From Siphonodentalium dalli (lineage: Eukaryota > Mollusca > Scaphopoda > Gadilida > Siphonodentaliidae), in contig CP136067.1 of assembly GCA_032622095.1 (NCBI GenBank), forward strand, positions 61,824,893 to 61,888,892: a DNA stretch of 64,000 nucleotides. Direction: 5' to 3'. This document shows positions 11,790 through 22,880 of this stretch, piece by piece (position 1 is the stretch's first letter; each line of letters opens with the position of its first letter). Below the pieces are notes generated by a model that made no database searches, had not been told where the DNA came from, and was given only the letters and a program-made list of their open reading frames with translations. The position numbers and the translations under genes are program-made.

Positions 11790-13240
11790 GGATAAACAAT
11801 ACATAGCGCATCTACAGCAGTCTACTTCATTGTGAATTAAGTCACTCTGGGTTAGTTGACTACATGCATGCACACACAACACAGCCGAGGGTTATTGTAA
11901 TTTAATGAAAATGTCACACCGAGGTACGCCATCTTGATTGCTTTCAAAAAATAGTGCAACTTACCTGTTGGTAATTACTCATACGAATGAAGAGCGTTTA
12001 ACTGATACGAAATTACTACACGAATGAACTGAGTCTTGACATTTATATTTCACATCTTTCTTAAATGTTCCAACACATACATTAAATATTGTCAGCTTAT
12101 CGTCTGATGAGCAAATCCGATGTTTACATACTTAAACTGAGGTATGATTGTATTATGTGTACATGTATATATATGGTCATAGCGTGACGAGCAAAATGTT
12201 ATGTTTACACACTTAAGCTCTGGATAAACAATACATATCGTATCTGCAGCAGTCTACTTCATTGTGAACTAAGTCACCCTGGGTTAGTTGACTACATGCA
12301 TGCACACACAACACAGCCGAGGGTTATTGTAATTTAATGAAAATTTTACACCGAGGTACGCCATCGTGATTGCTTTCAAAAATAGTACAACTTCTCGTTG
12401 GTAATTACTCATACGAACGAAGAGCGTTTAACTTATACGAAATTACTACACGAATAAATTGAGCCTTGAAATCTATATTTCACATCTTCCTTAAATGTCT
12501 CGACATATACAGACATATGCACATTTTTATGCTCGTCCCGTCTGATGAGTAACTCAGATGTTTACATATTTAAGCTCAGGTATGACTCAAATTGTATCAA
12601 TGGTACATATATGTGCATCTTATCGCGTGGCGATTAAAATGTGATGTTTACACACTTAAGCTCTGAATAAACTATACATATCGCATCTGAATGAATTTCT
12701 GGAATGTACGTTAGCCATGCGTTCACAGACACTGGAATACAATAGTCACTGTCTATAGAGAAGTATGACCTTGTACGTAAATAATAAAGCGCGTTATCGA
12801 GTCTATTCATTCTCAATAATAGATGGTCATTTAGTCAAAACAGTATGGTGTCATTTATCCCCCACATATTGGAGCCACACATTACTTGATGTTCACTTAT
12901 ACAGTTGTATGTCAATTATCAGTGGAGTGTCAGTGTACTTCATTGTGAATTAAATCACTCTGGGTTATTTGACTGTAAACTATAAACCTGTTACACCACA
13001 GCCGAGGGTTATTGTAATTTAATGAAAATGTCACACCGAGGTACGCCATCTTGATTGCTTTCAAAAATAGTGCAACTTACCTGTTGGTAATTACTCATAC
13101 GAATGAAGAGCGTTTAACTGATACGAAATTACTACACGAATAAACTGAGTCTTGACATTTATATTTCACATCTTTCTTAAATGTTCCAACACATACATAC
13201 ATAGACATAGTGTTATACAGTCTTATATGTACACACGCTA
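11790..13240. repeat. Tandem degraded copies of an arm-internal module
   Basis: The module containing 'CAGCCGAGGGTTATTGTAAT', 'GAGGTACGCCATC', 'TTGGTAATTACTCATACGAA' and 'AGAGCGTTTAACT' appears at about 11800-12075, 12180-12490 and 12960-13240, each with substitutions and small deletions. A partial copy lies at about 12600-12690. The last copy includes a TTATACAGTCTTATATGT end that also occurs just inside the right arm (14429-14458). Repeated local duplication of the arm's inner end therefore built much of the spacer. No coding signal is seen. Confidence 0.7.
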
Positions 13241-13630
13241 CGACACCATTAAAGGTGGGCGTTACACTCACGATGTGACAACATATACAGACATAGGCAT
13301 AGTGTTATACAGTCTTCTATGTATCAACGCTATGACATAATTAAAGGGGACAATGCACGCACGGTTTGGAATGTTAAAGTGACACGAGGTAAGGGACGTT
13401 ATGTAATATTGGTGTGTGAATATTAAAGGAGCACAATGCGCTCTAAAGGGACACAAAACACTCATTATGAATGAATGTTAACAATACACACGCAGTGGGT
13501 GAAAGTTAAAAAGACACAGAACAATATTAATGTACCATTTATGTATCGTTTCTCGCTCTACAATCCCCCCTCCCCACTTATAGATATATAACGAAGACGA
13601 GAATAACATGTTGATGAAGTTTATTGAAAT

Positions 13631-14266
13631 TTAATCATTGTCAGAAGCTTCGCCCGTTAGATTTATTTCTAGGAGTTTCTTGAATTTTCTCATCGCTTCA
13701 TCCGCAGCCCATTCATTATTATATCCGTGTTTGGTCAGTTTGACCATTTTCTTCATGATAGCGTTATGTATGCGGGATGTTTTCAATCGATGCTGGTATT
13801 CTATCAATCGTCTGTAACTTTTGAGAAAGAGAGAAAACTCTGTGTCGATGCGTTCTAGCTGAGCTTTTCCATCATCCTCTTCTCCCGACACGCCCTCTTC
13901 TTCCATCAGTTGATCAAACTTATCAGACAATGCTTTCACATCATCGATGACGCGTTTCATCATACTTTTGAATGTGTTCATCTCATTGACGCATCGCGCA
14001 GCTTTCTTACGGCCGAATACCGATCTACTACCGGCGATAGTATCATCCTCTGAATCTGAAGAGGACGAAGCGGTTCTAGATTCTGATGAAGGTGAACGGG
14101 GAATGATATCAGATTCGGACGAATCTAGAACCGTTTCTCGGTCATCTGTATCTTTCCCGAAAAAATCTCCATTCGTTCCTGACATAATTCCGTGTTTAAT
14201 CTGTTTATGTCTTTGTAGATTGTAGTTCGTCGATAAAATATTTCCGCATAAATGGCACCCAGGCAT
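13631..14266 (-). CDS. C2H2 zinc-finger protein with acidic linker, unknown family
   Basis: Uninterrupted 211-codon frame. Residues 4-25 form one classical C2H2 finger (CHLCGNILSTNYNLQRHKQ, C-x2-C-x12-H-x4-H). Residues ~35-80 are a Ser/Asp/Glu-rich acidic linker. Residues ~85-165 are probably helical. The C-terminal ~60 residues are basic and helical (SYRRLIEYQHRLKTS, MKKMVKLTKHGYNNE). There is no signal peptide or membrane segment. The first ATG puts the finger at the extreme N-terminus. The gene lies alone in the spacer of a 2.85-kb inverted repeat, next to a 115-bp perfect hairpin at its 5' side, and both arms carry copies of its 3' part, so it belongs to the element and not to the host. 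It may be DNA-binding, for example an accessory or regulatory protein of a mobile element, but I do not recognise the family. Expression is unproven. Confidence 0.6.
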   Translation of the reverse strand: MPGCHLCGNILSTNYNLQRHKQIKHGIMSGTNGDFFGKDTDDRETVLDSSESDIIPRSPSSESRTASSSSDSEDDTIAGSRSVFGRKKAARCVNEMNTFKSMMKRVIDDVKALSDKFDQLMEEEGVSGEEDDGKAQLERIDTEFSLFLKSYRRLIEYQHRLKTSRIHNAIMKKMVKLTKHGYNNEWAADEAMRKFKKLLEINLTGEASDND

Positions 14267-14313
14267 TATCGCGAATTATTGGAATAACGATCACTCTTAT
14301 ATTAACGAAAAGA

Positions 14314-14428
14314 TCGAAAAAGTTCTGTTAAAAAAAATGGCGCGCGCGCGATCCCCCATACAAAAAAAAATCCGAACCAAAAAAGGGGAAAGGGCCGCGC
14401 GCCATTTTTTTTAACAGAACTTTTTCGA
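14314..14428. repeat. 115-bp hairpin with perfect stem
   Basis: Left arm TCGAAAAAGTTCTGTTA followed by A8TGGCGCGCG; the right arm is its exact reverse complement ending TTTTTCGA. The stem is about 32 bp and the loop about 50 bp, A-rich. It lies 48 bp upstream of the zinc-finger start codon and ends about 30 bp before the right 2.85-kb arm. It could be a small foldback insertion, a promoter element, or a fragile point that helped form the large inverted repeat. Confidence 0.85.
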
Positions 14429-14836
14429 CATATAAGACTGTATAACACTATGTCTATGTATGTATGTGTTGGAACATTTAAGAAAGATGTGAAATATAAA
14501 TGTCAAGACTCAGTTCATTCGTGTAGTAATTTCGTATCAGTTAAACGCTCTTCATTCGTATGAGTAATTACCAACAGGTAAGTTGCACTATTTTTTGAAA
14601 TCAATCAAGATGGCGTACCTCGGTGTGACATTTTCATTAAATTACAATAACCCTCGGCTGTGTTGTGTGTGCATGCATGTAGTCAACTAACCCAGAGTGA
14701 CTTAATTCACAATGAAGTAGACTGCTGTAGATGCGCTATGTATTGTTTATCCAGAGCTTAAGTGTGTAAACATCACATTTTGCTCGTCACGCTACGGCGG
14801 CGGTTGTTGTTGTTGTTGTTGTTGTTATTGTTGTTG

Positions 14837-14959
14837 TTCCTCTTTCTCAAAAGTTACGAACGATTAATAGAATACCAGCATCGAATGAAAACATCACCCA
14901 TACATAACATGATCATGAAGAAAATGGTCAAACTGACCAAACACGGATATAATAATGAA
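14837..14959 (+). pseudogene. Truncated zinc-finger gene copy, right arm
   Basis: Same fragment as in the left arm, in opposite orientation. It starts after a run of (GTT)n-type triplets that encodes a leucine stretch and covers about 41 codons of the C-terminal basic region. It carries no zinc finger. It is an arm-embedded duplicate of part of the spacer gene. Confidence 0.75.
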
Positions 14960-15334
14960 TGGGGCTGTAGATTCAGACAACGTTAGAGAGGTATTTTAGC
15001 TTCTGCTCTATGAGCGGTACTTTAGCTATGTATCTGCCCTATGGGGGCGGTACTTTAGCTTTGTATCACAATCGATTTCATCATGTCACCAGGTTACATA
15101 TATCTATATAATAGAGTACTCATATTGAAATCACTCATAATTGCATTGACATTTGGATAGGTAGGTTGTATTGTAGACACATGAATTAAATTTGTCTGGC
15201 CATGAATGCCAATGCACCATGATAGTTATCGATGTCAATAATGTGTTTCGTTGAAATCTTGATTGAGTTGATGACAATATTCTGACAAAATTTCTTTTCG
15301 ATCTATAAAATGCTGCTTTTTATTATCGACATGA

Positions 15335-15773
15335 TCACTTGCTCATTTGCTCATTTGTATTGCTCATTTGCTCATTTATTTGCTCATTTGCTCATTTTTA
15401 TTGCTCATTTGCTCATTTTCTTGCTCATTTGCTCATTTTTTTGCTCATTTGCTCATTTTTATTGCTCATTTGCTCATTTTCTTGCTCATTTGCTCATTTT
15501 CTTGCTCATTTGCTCATGTTTATGCTCATTTGCTCATTTTCTTGCTCATTTGCTCATTTTCTTGCTCATTTTCTTGCTCATTTGCTCATTTTTATTGCTC
15601 ATTTGCTCATTTTATTGCTCATTTGCTCATTTTCTTGCTCATTTGCTCATTTTTTTTGCTCATTTGCTCATTTTTATTGCTCATTTGCTCATTTTCTTGC
15701 TCATTTGCTCATTTTCTTGCTCATTTGCTCATTTTTTTGCTCATTTGCTCATTTTTTTGCTCATTTGCTCATT
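15335..15773 (+). repeat. 20-bp GCTCATTT minisatellite (right arm)
   Basis: Inverted partner of the array at 10765-11205, here reading TTGCTCATTTGCTCATTT(T/C). Unit order and number differ slightly from the left array; for example there is a doubled TTTTCTTGCTCA near 15560. The arrays therefore evolve faster than the rest of the arms. Three stop-free frames are a composition effect. Confidence 0.85.
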
Positions 15774-17308
15774 GATTGGTGCATACTCAAGAGTCATAGA
15801 CCTAACATCCAATGTACGTTAATGGTGTCATAGCGTGGGTACATAGAAGACTGTATAACACTATGCCTATGTCCGTATCTGTTGTCACACCGTGAGTGGA
15901 TTGTCCACCTTTAATGATGTCATAGCGTGTGTACATGCAAGACAGTATAATACTATGATTATGTCTGTAGCTGTTGTTGGTAAGATGTGAAATATAAATT
16001 TCAAGGTTCAATTCATTCGTGTAGTAATTTCGTATATGTTCAACGCTCTTCATTCGTGCGCTTGTATTGTTAACATTCATTCACAATGAGTGTCCCTTTA
16101 GATCGATAAATAAGTTAAAGGTCATTACATTCCACAGTCAAATCTATTGGTGATCGAATTTGATAACTATTTTATTGGAACAACTAAGAGTATTATTCAC
16201 GTGAGATCAATGAGTCCAATTATTATAAATAATATATTGCAGGCATCGGAGGATACCCGATTGCCACATTTAGTGATCACGTGATAAACTGATAAAATGT
16301 CCAAAGCGTAAGTATGAATGTGGGGCGATAAGTGGTTATTACGTTATGTTGTTATAACAATGACATCGAAGCAATTTCTATAATTGAGTGTCTCACGACC
16401 TGACGTAATATGTATGCATGTTTTGGATAACTAATTATCGTGTTAATGCTAACAATGACACAGTTTATCAACCTTAATTGATACTAACCCGTTTGTTCAG
16501 ACATTAAATCGATATGTTTTCTGAATGGCATATAACTGTGACCGGGGAAATAATAGAATTCATTTGGTAAAGCAAAGGTGTGAAAGACACATTGTTACCA
16601 CCAATGTCGCGTGTGTGATTACGTGTACATAATATGTTCCATCGAATATGACAATTCATTCTGGGGGTTGTAATTTCACATTACCCTTTTCGTCCACTCG
16701 TGATTCAAGATAGTACATCTCAATACTTCCAATAATTCACGATAATACACACCTGTCATATACTCAATAACTTCATCTGGGATAGAGAGAGTGTAAAGAA
16801 TAAACGCTCTTTATTATTTATGTAAAAGTAATGGTGTCTATTTTCAGGTATGACAATTATATGAACTGCGTCCGATAAAACACTGGAATGTATGCATTCA
16901 TACCGATGGTCACAATGTCCAATAAAGCTATTTCTAAACATCGATTAATAATTTCATGAAAAATATTTGAACAAAAAAAATAACGAAAGATATTACGCGC
17001 AAATAATTTAACATTCGACATTTTTTAATATCGAGATTCTCAGAAACCGAAAACTCGTTATAAATTTTTTATTTACACTTTTTTTGGAGAAATAATTTTG
17101 AGGGTTTTGAAATTTTTTCTTTTGAAATTTTGGGGTTTTAAAATTTTTTGGAAGTTTTGGGATTTTGAAATTTTTTGGAAAAAATAATTTTTGGAAGTTT
17201 TGAAATTTTTTTTGGGTTTTGATATTTTGGGAATATTTTAGTACAACCAATTTTAGACCCCAAAGATTCTATTTTTAGATGTGAAGGCAACGAGCCCCCT
17301 ATTCTTCT

Positions 17309-19142
17309 TGAATGAACATAATTATCTATAATTAAAATATTATAATAATAAATCCTCCCGTTCATTACGTGCGCTCGCGCAACAGTATGGCGATCAGACA
17401 GATTCGTAGCTTGGTAGCTTGGAAGTTGGTGTCACACTCCATGACGTCACCAAAAACGACGTAAAACCTCGTGGCGTTCTGACATTTTTACTGTGCCGCG
17501 TTTTTGCTATGTTTATTTTATGTGTTGTTTTCGTTTATTTGTTTGTCTCCGATATCGCCATTTGTCAGGATTCCCTGTTTCTATATTTAAAACTGGCATG
17601 CTCGTAGTTGGCCTCGATTTCGAGTTTTTTCTCCCAGGTCAAAATTCGTCAGAGTTATGACAAAAATAGATCGACCTACATTTTCTCCATCAGAAATATA
17701 CATCAAAGAGTCTATAGACTCCTTCGGGACCTACATGTACATAGACTCCTTCATTTGGGTATTTTCACTTATAATTGGGAAGTTTTATAATTTTTGGTTC
17801 GTGCGAAGACCTCTTTTTATCGTGCGAGAAAAGAGAGACATTCAAAACGCGATTTTGTAATTCGACGCAATAGGCTGAATAGCCTAACCTTCAGCAGAGT
17901 TCCGGGTCAAATACGACGAATGACGTAACACAAAACAAAACGCATTTGTTAACACAAACACCGTTTTAAGAGTTTATTATTACATACAATGATCGTTATT
18001 GATTAATTATTGATTAATTATTGATATGTATTGTTGCATATTGACTGCTATCAATATTTACAAAAATAGTACTAATTATTTCTTATAATTGCTCCTTTGG
18101 TCAACTTTGACTATCGGAAAATGAAAATGAAAATATGCCGCTGAAAAAAATGTAATCGATATTAAAGTCTCATCATTTCGGCAACATGGAATTGGTTTTA
18201 ATTACTTAAATGATTAATATAGTAATTTGCCTTTTATCTGTGATAAAATGAGAAATGGTAATTGTCTTTTTTTGCTAACATTAAATTAAATCAAATAAAT
18301 TAAGTAAAATACAGTGAAATTATTTTTTAAACTATTGTTTATTACATTTTTGCGCACGTTGGCATCTCTCTGAGGGCATTCTAGTTTCCTTTGCGTTTGA
18401 GTGTCTGATTACTTATACACAAGCCGTTCCGCTCGTATTTGTTTAGCTGCAAATGAGCTAAACAAATGCACTGAATAACTTTGTGACCCCAATCGCAACT
18501 TCTCGGATTATCGTTCTTGCAGAAATAGTTCATTGCATGTGACCCATCTGGGGCGGGGGGGGGGGGGGTAATAAAAATAATTGCAGGAAGGTATGCTGGG
18601 TGGGTGGGTTCCCGAGGGATAAAACACACATTGTTTACAACCTCATGTAAAAAAATTTATAAAGACCTTTTGTGCCCATATTTGACATTTGTAACAGTTT
18701 AACATATTATAAGAATTTATAACTGCAAAAACACCATATCTATGTTACTGGGACCTCATATGGGTTTTAGTGGAGATTACATTAAGCTATGGCATGTTGC
18801 ATATGGAACGGTGTGGTGAAAATATTCTTTCCCGACACCCTTCGGAAAGAAGCTTCGAGAAATGTAAAACTGAAATAAATAAACTATGTCCTGATGTAAC
18901 TAAAGCCCAGATCATTGTGTGCATGGAAAAAGAGCGAGTAACTGTCTCACAAATTAATATGACTGTCAATGGCTATAAAATAACTGTCATCAGTGTATCA
19001 CGCCAATCGGTGAATTATGTGCATGTCTATCAACTCAGATGATCTCTCACAAGACCTAAAGTATCCAAGTCTGGTATAGTGCTGTGACTGCTTGTCACCT
19101 ACCGGTGTATATATATATATATAAATGAGTAGGATATGTCCG
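17309..19142. other. Non-coding stretch, no gene recognised
   Basis: AT-rich DNA with a TGACGTCA (CRE-like) octamer near 17442, a G run at about 18551 and a short open frame at 18770-19042 with no recognisable domain. I see no RNA gene and no inverted-repeat end. It lies between the right arm of the 2.85-kb inverted repeat and the 1.2-kb tandem duplication. Confidence 0.45.
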
Positions 19143-19144
19143 GA

Positions 19145-20361
19145 TTTTTCTCCCAGACCCCTGGACCAAGTCCAACCAAATTTGGGGTACCCTGGGTTAA
19201 ATTGAGCAAGGAGTTCAATTTAACAACATTTTTAAAAACGATATATATATAAATCAAAATGTGCTTGAAGCGCTCAAAGGGGCTGCCACTGAATAAATGC
19301 TCTGTCTGTGTATAAAGACCAAAATGTGCACATTCACACAAAGGGGGCCACATGTCTCTCTGACGCTGAGTGTAGGGAGCCTCTTTCAGCTAGTTTGGTC
19401 TAATACCGGTAGAAGTTGATCCAGCCTCCAGCAGACTAACATAAGTGGTATGGAATATGTTAGATAATGGGCTGGTTGACAAACTAATCAGGAAATAGTT
19501 ACAAATTATGGAATTGTGTGTATCCTGCACAATGCCCTAGGTTTACAGCAAACTCCAGGCAGAGTTATCTCACATCGCCCCACTGAGATACCACTGCCAT
19601 AAGGACATTAATTTGTAAGGAATTCTTACGTGTTTTTAGTTCTTATGTTTTAGGATTAAAATTGTCTATGTCTGGCTCAGTTCATATTGTTCTTATCAAT
19701 ACCGAAAGAATTACCATTATTGCAAACTTAAAAAAAAACTTGGTGGTCAAAACAAGATAGTAGGTGACTAAATAGTAGTAAATACAGTTCCGCGACGATA
19801 TGTAAAAATAGATTTATCGTCTGCAAAGTACACTCATTGTGGCAGTGATATATCGCAGCGATAGCGTAGAGGGCGCTGTATGGAGTTTGGGTTTACAGAT
19901 GATCAGCAATTTATAAAACATTTGTTTTCAATTAAAACAGCTTCTGAAACAGATTAAACTATTATTTTAACTAAATGAGATCATTTCCAGTCATATGAGG
20001 GATATCAGTAGAGTTTTATGCAGTTTTAGACCAATTTAGTGAAATTGGGGGGGGGGGGGGGGTGTCAAAAAATTGGGAGTAAAAAAAAAACAATTGCAGG
20101 TTTGGGGTGGTGGGTCCCCGAAAGTGCCAAATGCAAACAAAATGCATACCTTGCTGCAATTTGTTTTATTACCCCCCCCCCCCCCCCCCCGCCTGGGGGC
20201 GATATTTTTAGACGCCGAAATTACACAAAATGAGTCGCGAAGCGGTTGTCAATGCCGCTGAATTGGTCATTGTCGCATGGTTTCCAGCAAAAAGACACAC
20301 AGGATCTCTCAAGCGTGCAAAAAGACACACAGGATGTCCCAAACGTGCAAAAGACACCCAT
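19145..20361 (+). repeat. 1217-bp tandem repeat, unit 1
   Basis: Begins near 'TCTCCCAGACCCCTGGACCA' and is followed directly by a second unit starting with the same sequence 1217 bp later. It contains the 72-bp dispersed module (19548-19619), a G16 run (20047-20062), a C19 run (20172-20190) and two or three 30-bp 'AAAAAGACACACAGGAT' units at the end. The second unit differs by a short insertion (GTGGTTACTCG near 20402) and scattered substitutions, so the duplication is fairly recent. No protein is recognised. Confidence 0.85.
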
Positions 20362-21590
20362 TTTTTCTCCCAGACCCCTGGACCAAGTCCAACCAAATTT
20401 GGTGTGGTTACTCGGGGTACCCTGGGTTAAATTGAGCAAGGAGTTCAATTTAACAACATTTTTAAAAACGATATATATATAAATCAAAATGTGCTTGAAG
20501 CGCTCAAAGGGGCTGCCACTGAATAAATGCTCTGTCTGTGTATAAAGACCAAAATGTGCACATTCACACAAAGGGGGCCACGTGTCTCTCTGACGCTGAG
20601 TGTAGGGAGCCTCTTTCAGCTAGTTTGGTCTAATACCGGTAGAAGTTGCTCCAGCCTCCAGCAGACTAACATAAGTGGTATGGAATATGTTAGATAATGG
20701 GCTGGTTGACAAACTAATCAGGAAATAGTTACAAATTATGGAATTGTGTGTATCCTGCACAATGCCCTAGGTTTACAGCAAACTCCAGGCAGAGTTATCT
20801 CACATCGCCCCGCTGAGATACCACTGCCATAAGGACATTAATTTGTAAGGAATTCTTACGTGTTTTTAGTTCTTATGTTTTAGGATTAAAATTGTCTATG
20901 TCTGGCTCAGTTCATATTGTTCTTATCAATACCGAAAGAATTACCATTATTGCAAACTTTAAAAAAAACTTGGTGGTCAAAACAAGATAACTAGTAGGTG
21001 ACTAAATAGTAGTAAATACAGTTCCGCGACGATATGTAAAAATAGATTTATCGTCTGCAAAGTACACTCATTGTGGCAGTGATATATCGCAGCGATAGCG
21101 TAGAGGGCGCTGTATGGAGTTTGGGTTTACAGATGATCAGCAATTTATAAAACATTTGTTTTCAATTAAAACAGCTTCTGAAACAGATTAAACTATTATT
21201 TTAACTAAATGAGATCATTTCCAGTCATATGAGGGATATCAGTAGAGTTTTATGCAGTTTTAGACCAATTTAGTGAAATTGGGGGGGGGGGGGTGTTTTA
21301 CTACCCCCCCCCCCCCCCCCCCCCCCCCCCGTCTGGGGGCGATATTTTTACTCGGACGCCGAAATTACACAAAATGAGTCGCGAAGCGGTTGTCAATGAC
21401 GCTGAATTGGTCATTGTCGCATGGTTTCCAGCAAAAAGACACACAGGATCTCTCAAGCGTGCAAAAAGACACACAGGATGTCCCAAACGTGCAAACAGAC
21501 ACCCAGGATATCTCAAACGTGCAAAAAGACACACAGGATATGCCAAACGTGCAAAAAGACACCCAGGATATCAGTCTCACAAAACAACGG
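20362..21590 (+). repeat. 1217-bp tandem repeat, unit 2
   Basis: Second copy of the preceding unit, with its own G13 run (21281-21293) and C27 run (21304-21330). The intervening sequence between the G and C runs is only about 10 bp here against about 110 bp in unit 1, so the two tracts now form a near-perfect G/C hairpin. The terminal 30-bp minisatellite is expanded to about five units. Confidence 0.8.
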
Positions 21591-21905
21591 GAAATTAGAT
21601 CAGTCGTCTACTGCTATATATGTAATATATTTATTAATATTATTATAATAATTATTTATTTGTGATCGGAGTGAAATATTAACGGAATTTAAATGGGCGT
21701 AATATAGTGTCCGCTTTGAGTCTGACTGGCAGCGCAGTTCCGTATTAATAAATAGCAGACGACTAATGTAAATTCCAGTTGTTTGGTGAGACTTTGAGAT
21801 CCTGGGTGTCTTTTTGCACGTTTGGGACATCCTGGGTGTCTTTTTGCCGTAACCATGCGACACAATGATCGACCAATTCAGCGTCATTGACGCTTCGTTT
21901 ACGTA
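21374..21905. repeat. Foldback with 30-bp minisatellite in its arms
   Basis: GTCAATGACGCTGAATTGGT near 21390 and the 30-bp units (AAAAAGACAC(A/C)CAGGAT(A/G)T) at 21434-21586 reappear inverted at about 21797-21905, ending in a reverse-complement GCTTCG stretch. The spacer is about 200 bp, AT-rich. This matches a foldback element whose arm repeats the minisatellite, with different unit numbers in the two arms (about five against two). Confidence 0.7.
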
Positions 21906-22880
21906 ACACGAATCGTGGAAAAGAAGCAAAGCAATTTCAATACTATTAATCAGACTTTGTGTTGAGCTATTAATATCACCACATATGAAGTTATGAATTA
22001 TAGGTCTAGTAAAATATTGGCAATGAAATTATGGGGTAAATAATGGAAATTTTATCAGTTTGACTTTCTTGTCCGTTTTTATTGCGGTGCTCTACTTCAA
22101 GTTCAACGTTAGAATCATGAAAATGAATGCAATAAACTGTTGAAATTGATATCCGATATTTTTGACACGTCAATCAAGTCAGTGCATTTATGATTATATA
22201 GATCATTGTGTCTATACCCGGTACACGTATCTAGCGTGAACATTGAACTTCATATATACAACTACAAGTAATTTATTTTGTGAAAAAAATTCTAAACTTA
22301 AAATCTTGGAATGAGCTAAAAGTAAAATCAATTATGTGTGTATATTACTGTATAGTCTACTGTAACTGTAGACCTATCGGTACCGTAGGCAATGGCATTT
22401 CGTGGTCATTAGCAAATAAATGTGTTTTTTTTTCTCCCACTTTGTATATTAATTACCATGACAGGTAATTTTAGGACGTGAGTGGCGACAGTATAGAGGG
22501 CGGGTGGGGTGGGTTGTGAGGGGTGGTTGTATATGGTTAGGTGTAATTTCTCACTCCCATCCTGGTTCCAAAATTTGGTTATAAAACTTTCAGCAGTTGG
22601 AAAGGTCATGCCTGACACAACATTAGTAATTACATTGACATTGGTTGTCTCCATTTATATTTTAGTGACTATATCGTTTGATGTCAAATAGTCTTCTTAA
22701 TTACCTTACTATCTGAACTTTGGAAATTTAGCTATTTTAGCAGTTTTCAATATCACTTCTGCGCATGCAGGGAGGCATCATTGCATCTTGAAATAAATTT
22801 CATACAAGGAGCCTATTTGAGGATATGTCAGATCTTAATTGACTTCAAATCATCTAGGAATAGCTATAGGCTATATCGAA
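21906..22880. other. Non-coding, nothing recognised
   Basis: AT-rich stretch with short open frames on both strands (for example 22409-22654 minus) lacking any domain. A G-rich patch near 22500 is not associated with a repeat that I can see. Confidence 0.45.

Larger units (their letters stand above)
9232..12080 (+). repeat. Left arm of near-identical 2.85-kb inverted repeat
   Basis: This arm is matched by its reverse complement at 14459-17308. The arms are 2849 and 2850 bp. Open frames with the same length and sequence occur in both arms (for example the 92-codon frame at 10459-10737 and at 15802-16080), so identity is very high. The outer boundary is AAGAATAGGGGGCTCG. The arm contains an A-rich 'CCCCAAAA' degenerate repeat (9300-9470), a 20-bp minisatellite (10765-11205), a relative of the AGCTAAAGTACCGC repeat (11489-11540) and a truncated copy of the zinc-finger gene's 3' part (11586-11708). 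Near identity implies recent formation or continuing gene conversion between arms. Confidence 0.88.
14459..17308 (-). repeat. Right arm of near-identical 2.85-kb inverted repeat
   Basis: Reverse complement of 9232-12080. It carries the inverted counterparts of the minisatellite (15335-15773), the truncated zinc-finger fragment (14837-14959), the AGCTAAAGTACCGC repeat (15000-15065) and the A-rich CCCCAAAA stretch. It differs from the left arm by sparse substitutions and by unit changes in the minisatellite. It ends at AAGAATAGGGGGCTCG read on the minus strand, and beyond it the sequences differ, so this is the true arm end. Confidence 0.88.

Noticed and set aside
18770-19042. 90-codon plus-strand frame as a secreted or Cys-containing protein
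   Set aside because: No signal peptide, no domain, isolated in AT-rich DNA. Could be an exon but nothing supports it.
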